A stretch of 64,000 nt of DNA from NCBI RefSeq assembly GCF_011397635.1, contig NC_064775.1:12984952-13048951 (forward strand). The letters run 5' to 3'. Source of the stretch: Epinephelus fuscoguttatus. Lineage: Eukaryota; Chordata; Actinopteri; Perciformes; Serranidae. Shown here one piece after another: positions 23,801 to 35,400 of the stretch (positions are counted from its first letter, which is position 1; each line of letters opens with the position of its first letter). Below the pieces are notes generated by a model, which worked only from the letters and a program-made list of their open reading frames with translations, had not been told where the DNA came from and did not search any database. The position numbers and the translations under genes are program-made.

Positions 23801-24214
23801 ACAGTGGAGGCTCCGCTGGATGGAGTCATGCTGGGTGCAGGTACAGAGTGGCCGTTTGCAGAGTGTTGGCTGAGCGGGGAATTCAGGAGGGATGGGATCC
23901 CTGCTGATGAGTGGGTCCCCTGGGTGTCACCGGTATAGGGGTAGTATGCTCCGTCGTGAAATGGCTGAAAGAAAAACCAAAGAGATGTTTTAAATCCTCA
24001 TTTAAAACACTCATATCATGCTAACCTACACAATTCACACAGCATCAAATGCCCTATATTCACAAAGCAATCACAGGAAGAGAGAATGGAAGAAAAGAAG
24101 ACAGCCAGCAGCATCTGCTTTAGGTTAAACAGCAGAGCACAGATTCCACCACTGTTGATTCAGTCTCCATCTACCTATAGTGCTGTCCTCATGCAGCCGT
24201 GCTCTCCTTACCAT
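14880..24214 (-). CDS. DZIP1 (DAZ-interacting zinc finger protein 1; zebrafish iguana)
   Basis: Basal-body/centriole protein required for ciliogenesis and Hedgehog signalling. Eighteen coding exons, in transcript order: 24212-24214, 23365-23964, 21650-21734, 21328-21443, 21041-21199, 20789-20926, 20647-20709, 20421-20549, 18167-18215, 18015-18065, 17781-17840, 17192-17367, 16880-17084, 16425-16599, 15642-15994, 15435-15556, 15134-15293, 14880-14992. They total 2757 bases, an open 918-residue frame (human about 867). Residues 2-201 hold the conserved DZIP1 N-terminus (FRPRRESVDWRR, ERCQRCQSPVDPALIKL, QEFLTLNLHAVEERL). Residues 202-223 are one C2H2 finger (C-x2-C-x12-H-x4-H). About 230-430 is predicted coiled coil, rich in Gln, Glu, Lys and Leu. 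The C-terminal half is low-complexity, with an acidic stretch IESDEEDEWSDVSELQEIDP. The final acceptor is a NAGNAG. Every intron is GT-AG and phases agree throughout. Confidence 0.95.
18282..19907. mobile_element. older hAT-like element, host of a nested insertion
   Basis: The left end near 18282 (TAGTGATGC) and right end near 19907 (GCATCCCTA) form short imperfect inverted repeats. GGCCATCGGCC and ATCGGTATCGGCC motifs lie inside the right end. The flanks ATTTCAAA and ATTTTTAA are a possible decayed target duplication. A newer element (18295-19190) split it close to its left end. A related copy is at 53799-54357. It lies in dzip1 intron 8. Confidence 0.6.
18287..19198. mobile_element. non-autonomous hAT element with 8-bp target duplication
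   Basis: The element is 18295-19190 (896 bases). The ends are CAGAGTCCTGTAC and, inverted, CAGAGTCCTGCAC. Both are flanked by the perfect 8-bp duplication ATGCGCTG (18287-18294 and 19191-19198). CAGAG termini and 8-bp duplications are hAT hallmarks. The interior carries repeated CGGGTCGGGT-type motifs near both ends and no transposase frame. It is nested inside an older element. Confidence 0.88.
22277..22299. repeat. (CA)n microsatellite in dzip1 intron 2
   Basis: Uninterrupted CA dinucleotide run in the 1.6-kb intron between the N-terminal exon and the zinc-finger exon. The rest of that intron shows no exon or recognisable element. Confidence 0.9.
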
Positions 24215-24230
24215 CTTCGACTGATTTTGC
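24212..24230 (-). other. 19-nt dzip1 exon ending in the start codon
   Basis: On the minus strand a pyrimidine-rich acceptor (TTTCTTTCTTCCCATAAAG) is followed by 19 bases that end in ATG and run straight into a donor GTAAGG. Splicing gives M|PFHDGAYYPY, which agrees with the human DZIP1 start M-P-F-(4)-Y-Y-P. No ATG in this frame exists earlier in exon 2, so the start must come from upstream. The alternative is that transcription starts nearby and this is simply the end of a longer first exon. Confidence 0.7.
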
Positions 24231-24933
24231 CTTTATGGGAAGAAAGAAATCGACCCGTCGTTGCTCTCCGGTTCCGCCCCCTTGCAGGCAGCTCAACGCG
24301 ACAACGCCGAGGCTGGGCGTCCGCCACGTTACCATGGAGACAGAGACGAGCGTCCCTGCGGGGAGAAATGTTATCAAAACACTGCCTGCAATCAGCAAAT
24401 GTTGCCCTACAGTGTGTGGGAGATGGGCTATATCCTGTGGGAGACAGAGCAATGCATCTGGAAGTCAATCACTCCACTTGAGCAGTGTGTGAAACCAGTA
24501 AAACGCAACCTAACTTACCTGCAAATGAGCACGAGGAGGTTTAGCGACAAATGGTTTCCAAGCTAACAGCCGCTAATCTCTCTGCATCACGTTTCCGAAA
24601 CAATCACTTCATGTTGGGGCAGGCTTTTTATCCGCTTTGCTTGACCTCGACCTAAAACAATAGCACACATGCTTCAACTTGCCTGTGCAACGGTTAAGAT
24701 GTCTTCCTGAGGACTTAACGCTATTTTAAAACATAAAATGTCAGTTTAGTAACGTTACCTCGCGCACCTCTGCTTGAATGCCAAGCTAACGGTAACGGAC
24801 ATTTTTTTAGTGAACGGTGAACGTGTTGGACAAAACTTACAACAACGTAACTACAATATTATTATACATCACCAACAATTGTGTACGTTAAATGTTAAGT
24901 TCTTTAGTTTAGGAATTCATTAAAACAACTTAC

Positions 24934-25050
24934 CGGAGGGCTTGTTTTTACGAACTCACAGCCTTTGGAAAAGTTTTCTAACGACGGCACCCCAGGCGGT
25001 TTGTGGGTGACGTAGCTGCTGGTCTCCACATTCCTAAATCCCTGCTTACA
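24934..25050 (-). other. candidate non-coding first exon of dzip1
   Basis: It ends at a strong donor (CCG|GTAAGTTG) and is rich in CpG relative to its surroundings. It holds a short upstream frame of 17 codons plus stop (25031-24978) and a CRE-like TACGTCA. Joined to the 19-nt exon, it would supply the dzip1 5' UTR. The 5' boundary is a guess. Confidence 0.5.
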
Positions 25051-25091
25051 AAAAAGAGACCGCCATTAAGCTAACTGCATTTAAAACAGGA

Positions 25092-25101
25092 ACTTCCGGT
25101 G
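25092..25101. promoter_or_regulatory. ETS-type site near the dzip1 promoter
   Basis: ACTTCCGGTG, the reverse of an ETS core (CCGGAAGT), lies just upstream of the candidate first exon. Such sites are common at broad housekeeping promoters. Its function here is inferred from position. Confidence 0.4.
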
Positions 25102-25404
25102 AATGCTTTCAAAATAAAACGTCGATTGATTAAAAAAAACTACATTTAAGTAACATTGTGGGCTAGGGTCATTTTAATATCCTGGCAAATGACTGCAGAC
25201 GAAAATGTGTAATTTTAAAATTGATATTGTACATTTACATACTCATGTGCACTGTTCCCGAATAGTACAATCTATAAATACAAGGGCACTTAGAAAGACA
25301 AAAGATTGTTTTACAATTTAATTATTCAACATGAAACTATTTTCTAACATCACCACTGTTTTGTAATACTTTCTTAATTATTTTTTTCATACTTTGCATT
25401 CATA

Positions 25405-25840
25405 TAGTGCTGGGAAGGTTAGTTTTAAAATGCAATATGTTACAGATTTATTTCTAGTTACCTGGTTAAAAATGTGATATGTAATGTAATTTACAAAGTT
25501 GTGTATCTTATTACAATTAATTAGTTTTCTAACAAATGTTTTTAATTTAGCAATAAAGCTAAAAATGTCAAGAAATAGGGTCTGCCAAAAGAAGGCATTT
25601 CTGCACAGTAATATATTTACATGTAACCACTGAAATTAACAACATTTTGATTTGTAACTGTAATTCAATTACTGATGGATTACAAATACATTTATTTTGG
25701 AATTTAATTACATGTAACTCATTACATGTAATCAAATAAAAAGGAATTGTAATAGATATATCACATGGCATTAATTATTTCATATACTGCAAGTGTTGCT
25801 GAGTTCCTAGTTACATGTAACTAATTACTCCCAAACACTG
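25405..25840. mobile_element. AT-rich inverted-repeat DNA element
   Basis: The left end TAGTGCTGGGAAGGTTA resembles the inverted right end CAGTGTTTGGGAGTAATTA. The interior has many ACATGTAA and GTAAT motifs on both strands. This matches a common teleost element type; the family is not named. It lies immediately upstream of dzip1. Confidence 0.55.
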
Positions 25841-25974
25841 TGTGTTACACCTCTTATGCCACATAATATATCTGTTTCTATTCATTTTTAATCTTTTTTC
25901 AATCAACTGTTAGCTGCTGAAATGACCAAATGCAGACTCAAGTCAGGGCCGAGCCTGTACTTTGAGGGCAAAGC

Positions 25975-26110
25975 GTCTCACTTCCGGTGGTATTGTTGCG
26001 CATTGACGCAGCTCACAGTGAGAAGGGGGGAAGGGAGAAGGAGACCGCTGGGCTTTGAAATGGGGAGACTGGAAACAGGGATGAAGCAGAGGGAGTCGGG
26101 ATCGTAGGCG
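25975..26110. promoter_or_regulatory. orphan promoter-like GC/CpG patch
   Basis: After AT-rich DNA, this stretch is markedly richer in G, C and CpG. It contains ACTTCCGGTGG (an ETS-type core, as near the dzip1 first exon) and TTGCGCATTGACGCAG. No convincing coding exon lies beside it. It could be an alternative dzip1 promoter, a divergent non-coding transcript start, or chance composition. Confidence 0.35.
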
Positions 26111-26539
26111 GCTCCCACTACAGCTGACGGAAACCGAATGAAAACAAGACTATAACGTTGGAAGCTGAGTACAAGCTGAAACACTGACATAACCACCAAC
26201 ACAGCTGGACAGATGCAGGGGAAGATTTGGAAAACTTTGCGACATGATACATGAGGTGTGTTGGTGTTGTGTGAGGGCTCCCCCTTGTGGTTGAAATTAA
26301 AACGGTTTCATCAACCCCCTTTCACTCTGGGGTCAAATAACCTACTGATGTCAAAGTGTCTGGTGGAGCTAACTTTTTCCTTTATCAGTTTTGTATAATA
26401 TTAATTATACTAATTATGTTTAGTTTGATGTTGCCAACCAATCACAGCTGATGGACCCTATAACCCTCACATCCTGACCCCTGTGGTGACCGCACTGCTT
26501 TATAAGTGGCAGAGGTCGGAAAGTATTCAGACCCTTTAT

Positions 26540-27008
26540 TTAAAGGTCCCATATTATTCTCATTTTCAGGTTCATAATTTATTTGGAGTTTCTACTAGAA
26601 CATGTTTACATACATGAATGTAAATACAACACATTATTTTTCTCATACCGTTTTAGCGTCTCTCTCAGAGCGCCCCCCTCCTGAAAAAGCCCAGTCTGCT
26701 CTGATTGGTCAGTGTTTTTGGGTCTTCCCCACCTTCGGTCTCAAGGTCTCTGCACTGTCACTGCAGTTGGGGAATGACTGTAACGCCACTGAGCAGCAGT
26801 TTCTATCTTTAAATAGTATAGGTGTGACATCACAACTTCACCAAAGTCCTGATGGCTCGTTTAAAGGCACAATTTCTGAACATAGACTGGTGACCTTTCT
26901 CTGTGGATTTAGTGTTTTGATACTTAGACAGTATTTATACTGCACCTACACCTGCTTTATAATAAAAAAATACATAGAAATATGACTTTTACAATATGAG
27001 ACCCTTAA
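26540..27008. mobile_element. MITE-like element with 16-bp inverted ends
   Basis: The left end TTAAAGGTCCCATATT and inverted right end TTAAGGGTCTCATATT differ at two positions. The interior contains TGCTCTGATTGGTCAG and other sequence typical of a very abundant teleost element. No open transposase frame and no clear target duplication are seen. Confidence 0.65.
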
Positions 27009-30000
27009 ATCTAAGTAAGACAAAATGCTCCACCACAAATTAAGTTCCTGAATTCAGAATCTTAAGGAAAAGAAACAGAGGGATTATCAGTAAAATGTAC
27101 TTCATGCTACAATAAGTAACTTTTCATGAAAAAACAAAACCCTCGTCATATTTGCTGAAACTACGATATATATTCTGACAGTCGTACATGAGTACATGGT
27201 TTTCCTGGCTCCTCCTGGTGCTCCTTATGGTATTTGCATGAAGCCTGAACTAAAACAATCAGAGTAGACGTCGGTCATCTGTGAACGTGAAAGGTAAAGC
27301 AAGCTTATCGTCGTCGGTTCTCTTCTGCTCACTTGTTTTACCGTGTACGCTGTTGTTGGTGGTTCAGCGTGAGCAGTGAGTTTCCTCCTGGCTCTGATTG
27401 GTTGTTTTTGTTCAGGTGCGGTGGATTCTTGCAAATGTCATTAAGGGCACTAGGAGGAGCCAGAGGAACATGATGTTTTCTTAAATCATCTGTCTTGGGA
27501 TACAGTGACAATTTCAGCAGATATGACAAAAAGTTATTTTAATAAAAGCTATCTACTGAACCTTTAGAGTACCGAGGTAAAGTTTTAAACACAACTAGGG
27601 GTCTGGGCCCTCTAAGGGGTCACACTGTAAACCTGTGGAGACATAGTTCTCTGTGTAGATGAGTAAAACTACAATATTTCCATTCCTCAATGACTGTGGC
27701 ACCCTCCCTAACATGTACATTATTTCACCAACGGAGGTCAGTAGAGATCTGATCTGAGCTCTGCAGATGCTGTGGCTTTATTGTGGAGGAGTGATGCCGA
27801 TTCCTTCCCCCTGTCTTCTCTCTCTGTCAGAGGAAATGCTGCCTACTGCTGCTGTGATGGAGAGCAGCTGCAGGAGGCGTCACAGTCCCTGCTTTAATGG
27901 GGAGCAACGCTCAGCAGGGTGGATCCACACACACTTGTTCATGCACGTACCCTGCTTGTATTCAAGGACCAGTCTTATATTTTTCTTTCGATGTTTCTTT
28001 TAAGCATAAAATTAAAGAATGATTCACATTCAGGACAATGCAGGCGCTGGCTCAGCACTAAAACAAACAAAGTGTGCTTTACATCACACATGCTGTCAAG
28101 AAACAACCTGCATGGGCACATCCCAGTGTGCTGAACTCTCCATCAGAGTCCCGCTGCTGGAAGAGGCTGACTGTGTGCCATTTTCTCGGCCAGTCCCCAG
28201 ACAGCTTCAGTCGAGTCCTGATAAATAGAGATTTTAATTCCTCCGGACAGGGCCTGTGACTGTCAGGATAGCCTGAGGCGGGCAGGGGAGACTCTCCTCA
28301 CAGGCTGTGTCCGGGTAAAGACAGGCAGCTCTCACTAGTGGCATCACAATGAGGCGGTGAAGTTCAGCTGTAGGACAAGACGCTCATGCACTTGTTTCCA
28401 GACCCAAGTTTTTCCCCTTCCAACATGTTCCCACACTCACTGTAGCCTCCAGGCCAGAGTTATGATGTTTACTTGAAAATAAAATCCACACTTTTTGATA
28501 AGAGTTTACCAGAGCGAGAGACACACGCGCGGGCAGAGAAGTTGCGGCGTTGCATTAGTCATGCAGTAAAAAGGAGCAGGGGTGTGTGGAGGAAGAGGAG
28601 CGGACCTCTTGAGATGAGTAAGCACAGCCCTACACTCAATTTACTGCTTGATTTATGAGTTCATTTCCTGCGCGAAGTTCTCAGCGGGGGTGAGGTGGTA
28701 TATCTTTCCCACTATAGGTAGCAGTGGCTCCACTTCCCAATCCCCCATGAGACCCACTCTCACCACTCTGGGCCTTAGTGGGACTATAAATAATGGCCGC
28801 TGTAACAAGTACACATTGAACACAGAGAGGAGAGGATGCCGAAACATCTTTATTCATGAAGGAGGTTCTTATCTTCCCCTGCAAAGGACGAGATGGATTC
28901 AGACCACTCTGCATACTGAAATGCAGTGTACAGTTATACTTTCTGTGGTTCTGCTCCCAGATAAGCGCCTGGAGATATTTCGATGATCAAAAGGTGAAAA
29001 GAAACCTTTGATACAGCTGTTTTTTCTGTCTGTGTGTGTGCACGCAATTTATAAATCGGGGAGGGATGCATTCAAATATAGTGACTTTTATCTTTTAAAA
29101 CGATTAAATGAGATGCAGCTTAAGACCTTGTCCACATGTGCACAGGTATATTTAAAAACATAGCTTTTTTCTGTGCATTTTGGCCTTTCATCTGAATGCA
29201 AGCAGTGTTTTTGGTGATTAAAAACAGACCTCTTGTAAAACGCAGTCCAGGGTGAAGATGTTCAGATTCTCAGTCTTCATCGTTGATGTGTAGACAGGGA
29301 AAACAGAGTTCCTAGCTTGTCATCTCCTTTGTTAAGTGTCACAAACAGATCTGTGGAAAGAGTGCTGGAATCTGAAGCCAATTTGACAGAGTAGGCACAC
29401 TGTGGCTCAACTTTGGGGTCGGTCACGTGATTGCCATTGTTCCCATAGGCTCTCATTGTGAAAAAACACGTCTGCAAATTAGTGGATACAATTTTTTTTG
29501 AGCATCAAAACCCCTGCGAAAAGACTTGTATCACTATCTGCATTTGATCAATTTGGTCCGATAACATCTTGAAAGTCTAAGGATCCACCCAGTGAAATCA
29601 CTTTATTCCCATTTAAGTTAATGGAGGGCTAAAGTGGAAGTTAGCCGCTCGGCTGGCTAAGTTGGTCCTGCGCCTGTTCCATGGGCCCACAGATGCAGAA
29701 GATCTTGGTCAGTTGCAAACAGAACTATTTACATGTCTACACATACATCTACAGTTACTCTTCCACTACGTTGAGGAACAGAGGCGTCAGAAAGCACTAC
29801 AGAGGTCACTGCTCTCGGTAACCTTCTGGTAATGGTTTTTCATCGGTCAGCATCTCCTTCTTCTTCTTCTTCGTGTGATTGGCCAACGTGAAGTAAATGA
29901 AGGAGGGTTTTAAAAAATACCAGTGTACGTGTGGACGAAGCCTAAGAGGAGGGATGCAGAGTGAAATGCTGCTAGGATGACTCGCACAAGACCAATGACT

Positions 30001-31940
30001 TTCTCAAATGTGCTTGTATGTACTGTAAGGAGAAAAACTATGGAAGATTTAAAATGCCTAAATTCAAACTAATCAAACAAAATTACAAAGTGAAATACAA
30101 CTTTTTATTTATGCATTTATTGTGTCTTGACTAAATAAAAAAAAATGCCAAAAGGACAATTCATATTTTTTGTCTTTAATAACTTAATAAACTGCAAATT
30201 AAATTCCCATGCTAAGCTCTTTGGCTCTCAGGATAAGCTAATGCTAATCGATGTCCACAAGGCAGAGGGCAACTATTAGCAATTTTATCTGTTAGCTAGA
30301 ATGGCTCAAAAGACAAGTGAAAAGGATCACATTTGTAGTGTGTGACGTTACTACTCTTAACTGTCTTCTGTGTTTTCTTTTTATTTGAATGTTGCCTGGA
30401 AAAAAATCGTATCAGAATTCATTTCGTTATTCATGTTAAAAAGCTAAATAATTGTGCGTTAATTATTTTGATTGATTTGTTTTAACTGAAGCATTTAAAT
30501 CTTCCATAGAGAAAAGTCTGACAGGCTGCTGTTAGTTAACGCCTGCAGAGGTGGGTGCTAGGCAGTGCCAGCCCGCTCCCTTTTACACGACTAGAATCCA
30601 GACAAATGGAAGTGTCATCTCAGCGAGAGCGCTCGCCACTGCCTGACCAACTTGAAGCCGAGCAGCAATCTAGCCTACAACTGCCCACCGGTTTTCATCT
30701 CAGACACTTTGTTGTCTATTTTCAACGAGGCAGCCGCAGGGGTCACAAGTGGTGAATCAGCCTTGTGGGAAGGAGAGATGAAAGACCGCTGCTGTGGGGA
30801 GGGGAGAAAGAGAGAAGCATCCCACCGTTTCCTTTCATTGTCCCCTATGAATGTTGCTCAGGTCAGAAGAAGTACCAGCACCAAAGAATTATATATAGCA
30901 GACAAATGACGAAGTTTGCACTGATTTTTTTTCTTGTCCTCCCACTGAGCCACGAGGTCCGGGCTCTACAGGGCAAATCAGCCACAGCAGCAGCAGCAAC
31001 ACATCCTTTGGAGGAAACACAGGTAATGGAGATCGAATATGTGCACAGAGTACTGTATGATGAATACGCTCATGGGTATAAAACTTAAGTCTGTCTTGTA
31101 AGACAGTACCAAACCCTGCACATTTCCTCCAGGAGCATCCCATGAATTGATGTTTGTAAATGTTAAGGCGTCAAACTTTTCAGTGTGGCAGCCATTTTGA
31201 ACACTTAGGCTGTGTTAAGCTTGAAATGAACTGGCTCCTTCGAAGTGGAACAACTGCACATAAAGGCAGGAAGAAAGCTGGCATGGTACAGAGGTGGCGA
31301 GAGGTGATAACCGAACCACGCGTACTTTGGAGTCTCTCCTCAAATGTGTCATTTATACACATGCAAAGTAACTGTTAGTAGAAAATAAGTAGAAGTAGTT
31401 GTGTGACAAAAGAAAAAATTATCAAGCATATCCTCCCCCCAATCTCTGTTTCCTGCATCAAACATATTCATACCACTGTAACTGATCTTTTATGTCACCT
31501 GCCTCATAATAAAATTAATAAGAAAAGGCAAATATCTCTCTCCGAGTCTATTCTGCCATAATCCCAATACAATGAAGGCATAGTGAACTCTGCTGACAGT
31601 GACATTCAGAAAAGTCTTTATCAACATCTATTTTCAGATTAGTGTAGGCCTACTGGTTACTCACCACACTTTGAATAGTTTTCACTGGAACTTACAGGAA
31701 AAAAAATACTCCCCATAACTATAGTTCCATTTCATTCACCTCCACTGCATATGGGAGACAGAAACCTCAGCTACGGATAAATCTCAAATCTTGTGTAAAT
31801 AAAATCCAAACTATCTGCGCTACGAGGTACTACCAGAGGTTAATTGTGAAAATATGTTTTCTAATTTGTAATTAGGGCACAATGACTCAAGTAAGTGGCC
31901 TCGTTTCTGTGCCGACTGACAGCTCAGACTTATGTCACTT
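27009..31940. other. gene-free interval
   Basis: Open frames here lack splice context, codon bias and recognisable similarity. Parts resemble degraded repeats, for example around 29450-29700. The segment sits where DNAJC3 and UGGT2 would be expected by synteny, but I recognise no piece of either. Confidence 0.45.
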
Positions 31941-32400
31941 TGAAGGAACAGTTTGACATTTTACAATTATTTGCATTCTTGCCAAGAGTTGGATGAGAAG
32001 ATTGATATCTCTTTTATCTGTCTGTTCCGTATGAAGCTAGAATAGAACAAGGAGACAGTTAGCTGTGCATAAAGACTTGAAGGGACAAACAGCTAGCCTG
32101 GCTCTGTCCAACATTACCTATAAAGCTCAATAATTAACCCACTATATCTTTCAAGATGTGTTTTTGTTGAAAGCAGGGGAAAACAGCTAGCTGAGGAGTT
32201 GTATTCTTGAAACGTCTCCCCCATCTAGCTGCTCCAGCTCTTATAATTAACTGATCATTAGCTATTTGGCTGTTTTCTTCTTTATAGAAAGAAAAATGTT
32301 GCTAAGCTGATGACATTGTGCTGTACCACTCTCATACTGTATGCTAAATATGAAGCTACAGCCAGCAGGTTAGCTTAGCTGACAATAAAAACAGGAAGCA
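31941..32400. mobile_element. degraded GCTAGC-type MITE
   Basis: The left part (ACAGTTTGACATTTTACAAT, GATGAGAAGATTGATATC, AGCTAGCCTGG) and a right part near 32330-32380 (ACTCTCATACTG, AATATGAAGCTACAGCCAGCA) match the layout of the element at 12345-12712. The arms are partly inverted. Boundaries are approximate. Confidence 0.4.
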
Positions 32401-35400
32401 AAAGAAAACCAGAAATTGTCACTGTTACTGTTTTTGTTGATATTCAACAAACAAGATAAAATATGTTGTCAGTTTTAGAAGTGATAGGATGATTATTTTT
32501 GTTGGACAGGGTCAGGCTAACTGTGCAAACACAGGCTAACTTCCCGTCTTTTGCTAAACTAAGCTAATCATCTCCTGGCCCGAGCTACATAGACTACTTA
32601 TGGTGTCCACACCAAACATTATAAGTATAACAATACCTATATTGTTTAAAACTAACTAACTTACTCAAGTGGATGGCGGAGTCCACACCACAAAGGTAAC
32701 AACGGCAACAGTGGCAAACAAGACCGTTGGGTTCACTTGCAATTTGATGATCGATAGAAACATTGAGGGCTTCACAGCCGAAGCATGTGCTCATGCCAGC
32801 ATTTAGGCTACAGAACATCACTGTTAATCAAAATCTCTTTTCTGATGGAGGTTGGGCCAGGCCCCAAGCAACGCTGTTCAGGCCTGCTTCCAATTTTCCC
32901 CAGTGGCCACTCGTGGAATTGCAGCAAAAAAAAAAGAAAAAGTGGCCCAAAAATCATTTTCCCCATCGGCCACCATTACAAAAGAGGTGACAAACAAATA
33001 AGGTCAATTATGACTCTTTCTATAAATGTTTGATCTATAGAGGTTTTATATTTGTAAAACTTAAAAATAAAAAATTACTAAAAATTCATCACAATGTAAA
33101 GTGAGCCGAGTTGGAAATCGTGACTGGAGCCAGTGGCAGAAACACTGGAATACAGACAAGGAAGAGACTAAAACCGGTGACTAGATTTTTAAGTTGTAAT
33201 ATGCTATGCAGATTATTCCAAGTCCAGGGAGCAAAGTGGGAGAAGGCCTTTTCCCCCAACTTTGTGCAAACCCTTAAAACCTATTACGAGAACTACCTGG
33301 AGGAACAAAGCTAAAGACTTTTTGAAGTCTGCATCAGAAGACGAGTATACCAAATAATAAAGCGTACAGATTTGTCTGTAATGCTCACATTGCTTTAGTT
33401 ATGGTTACAGGTAAAGTTCTGGTGTGGACGACCCTTCAACGGACAAACAGGAACATGGTATATCTCTTAGCAAGAAAGCAGATATACCTGAAATGTTTAA
33501 CTATTCCTATAACAGCACTTTAACATTACATTTCTGTGACAAAATCTAGAGGAGTGGCTTTGTCTCCATGCTTGGTATTTAAGCCACCACTTGTTTTAAT
33601 TGCTGAATTTCGATGTGCTCTTCCCCACCTTGTATTCAAATTTGCCTATATGTGAATGATGATAAAGACAGCACTGTGCTATTAACAGAAACAGACAAGG
33701 AGGAATTTAATTCCTGTCTCACACTTAATCAGGCACAGCTTCATGCAGCTAAAATAGCACCTTGTTATGACATTAGCATTTAAAAGAAGGCATTATTTCT
33801 ACACCATTGCTCTCCTGATTTCTTACCTGAAGGATCTAATTATACTTTCCTCTAAGTATTAAGTTACGGGATAATTAGCGCTCTGCTTGTACTGCTTTTA
33901 GATATACATGAACTGCAGGGAGGAATGTTTTAATGTGAGTTATATTGACTATAATGTTAATGCCACCATTGCGAGCAGCCGTGATTTGTGCTGTATGATT
34001 GTGGTCTGGCACTTAAATTTAGTTAGGACCACAAGTGGAAGTCTTTGCCGTCCTTTGGGTAGCCCTATTAGAGACTAAATGTTACTTTTGACAGTTTGAA
34101 CAAATGAGGGAGAAAGCCGGAAAGAGGAGAGAAGATAACTGTCGCTGTCTTTGAGCTATGGCAGCCATCCAGTATGAGCCTTCTTTGTATTCAGAGAGCA
34201 CCTCGTTTTTGTGTCAGTGCGGGACAAGAGAAGCACTTAACGTGACATTTAGAGATGCTCAGAGATTCTCTCTGGAGGCCAGAGGGAGGGAGAAAAGAAC
34301 CAATGATGTTATCGCAGACATGTGTTTTAAATGCCAGGAGGGGTGCTTTGCCAGAGAGCTTTGGCCACAAAGATAAGAGAATAACCTGGGCCTCTGGTCT
34401 TGCACCTCTTGCACCGGTTCTGGGGCTCACGTTAAGCTTTGTCTGAAATGGTTTCATCTCTTTTCTATCAGATATGATCTTTTAAGGCTTACAGAACAAT
34501 CTTCTTAGATTGTACATTAGGGCCGCTGTTATCCTTAGAAGAAATCCACACATGCATGGTGCATTTTAAATAGTCAGCCACAGGATGGGACACACAGCTT
34601 TATGAGTGGGCGACAGAAGCTTTCTGGGATTCTGAATCTGAACCAGATGGTCGTAATACACATCTTAACTGTGGATCACAGCCATTTTAAAGACTCTCAG
34701 TCCCCTGAATAATGTCCAAAATCTCTTTGCCATTAAACTAAATATCTCTTATTGATGTGGGTTTATCCTGAAGGGACCTCCACAACAAGGCAGCATGAAT
34801 ATTTAACAGGTAAAGAAAGGTCAGTCTTCTGGTATGGATGCTGAGAACCAATCAATCATCATTTCTCTGTGAAATGTGTTCAATTAAAGCAAAACCTGTT
34901 TACGTTACCACAAGATGCAAAGATTTGTCCTCGCAGAGATTCTTTTTTTTTTATCAAATAAATCCATGTAATGGATGTCTAAATGTTTTGCAATTCAAAT
35001 GTGCACCCTTCATCCATCTTGCAAATGTATCTTTCTTCACGCAGTCTATGTAAGCATTTGTACTTGTGCACAAAATGCCGTAGCGTTTGATGCAAGGTCT
35101 AGCGACTCTGCTATACCCTCCTATAAATCAGGCAGGGAGTTAGATGTATGAAGATCGAGCTGCATAGTGATGAAGCTACTGCACGGGAGCAGAGTTTAGG
35201 GAACAAGGTTAGCTATTCATCATGAGACATCCTACCGACAGATCTGGAGAACTTCCACAGACTCATTTTTCCATTTGTCTCCAATATGGTGACTCGCTCC
35301 TGTAGGCTCCGGCTCTTTAATGCTTCATCACAGTCGCAGACACCTTACTGAACAGTTTTCTTGGAAACGGCACCTAATGTAGGAGGAGAGCACAGCAGAG

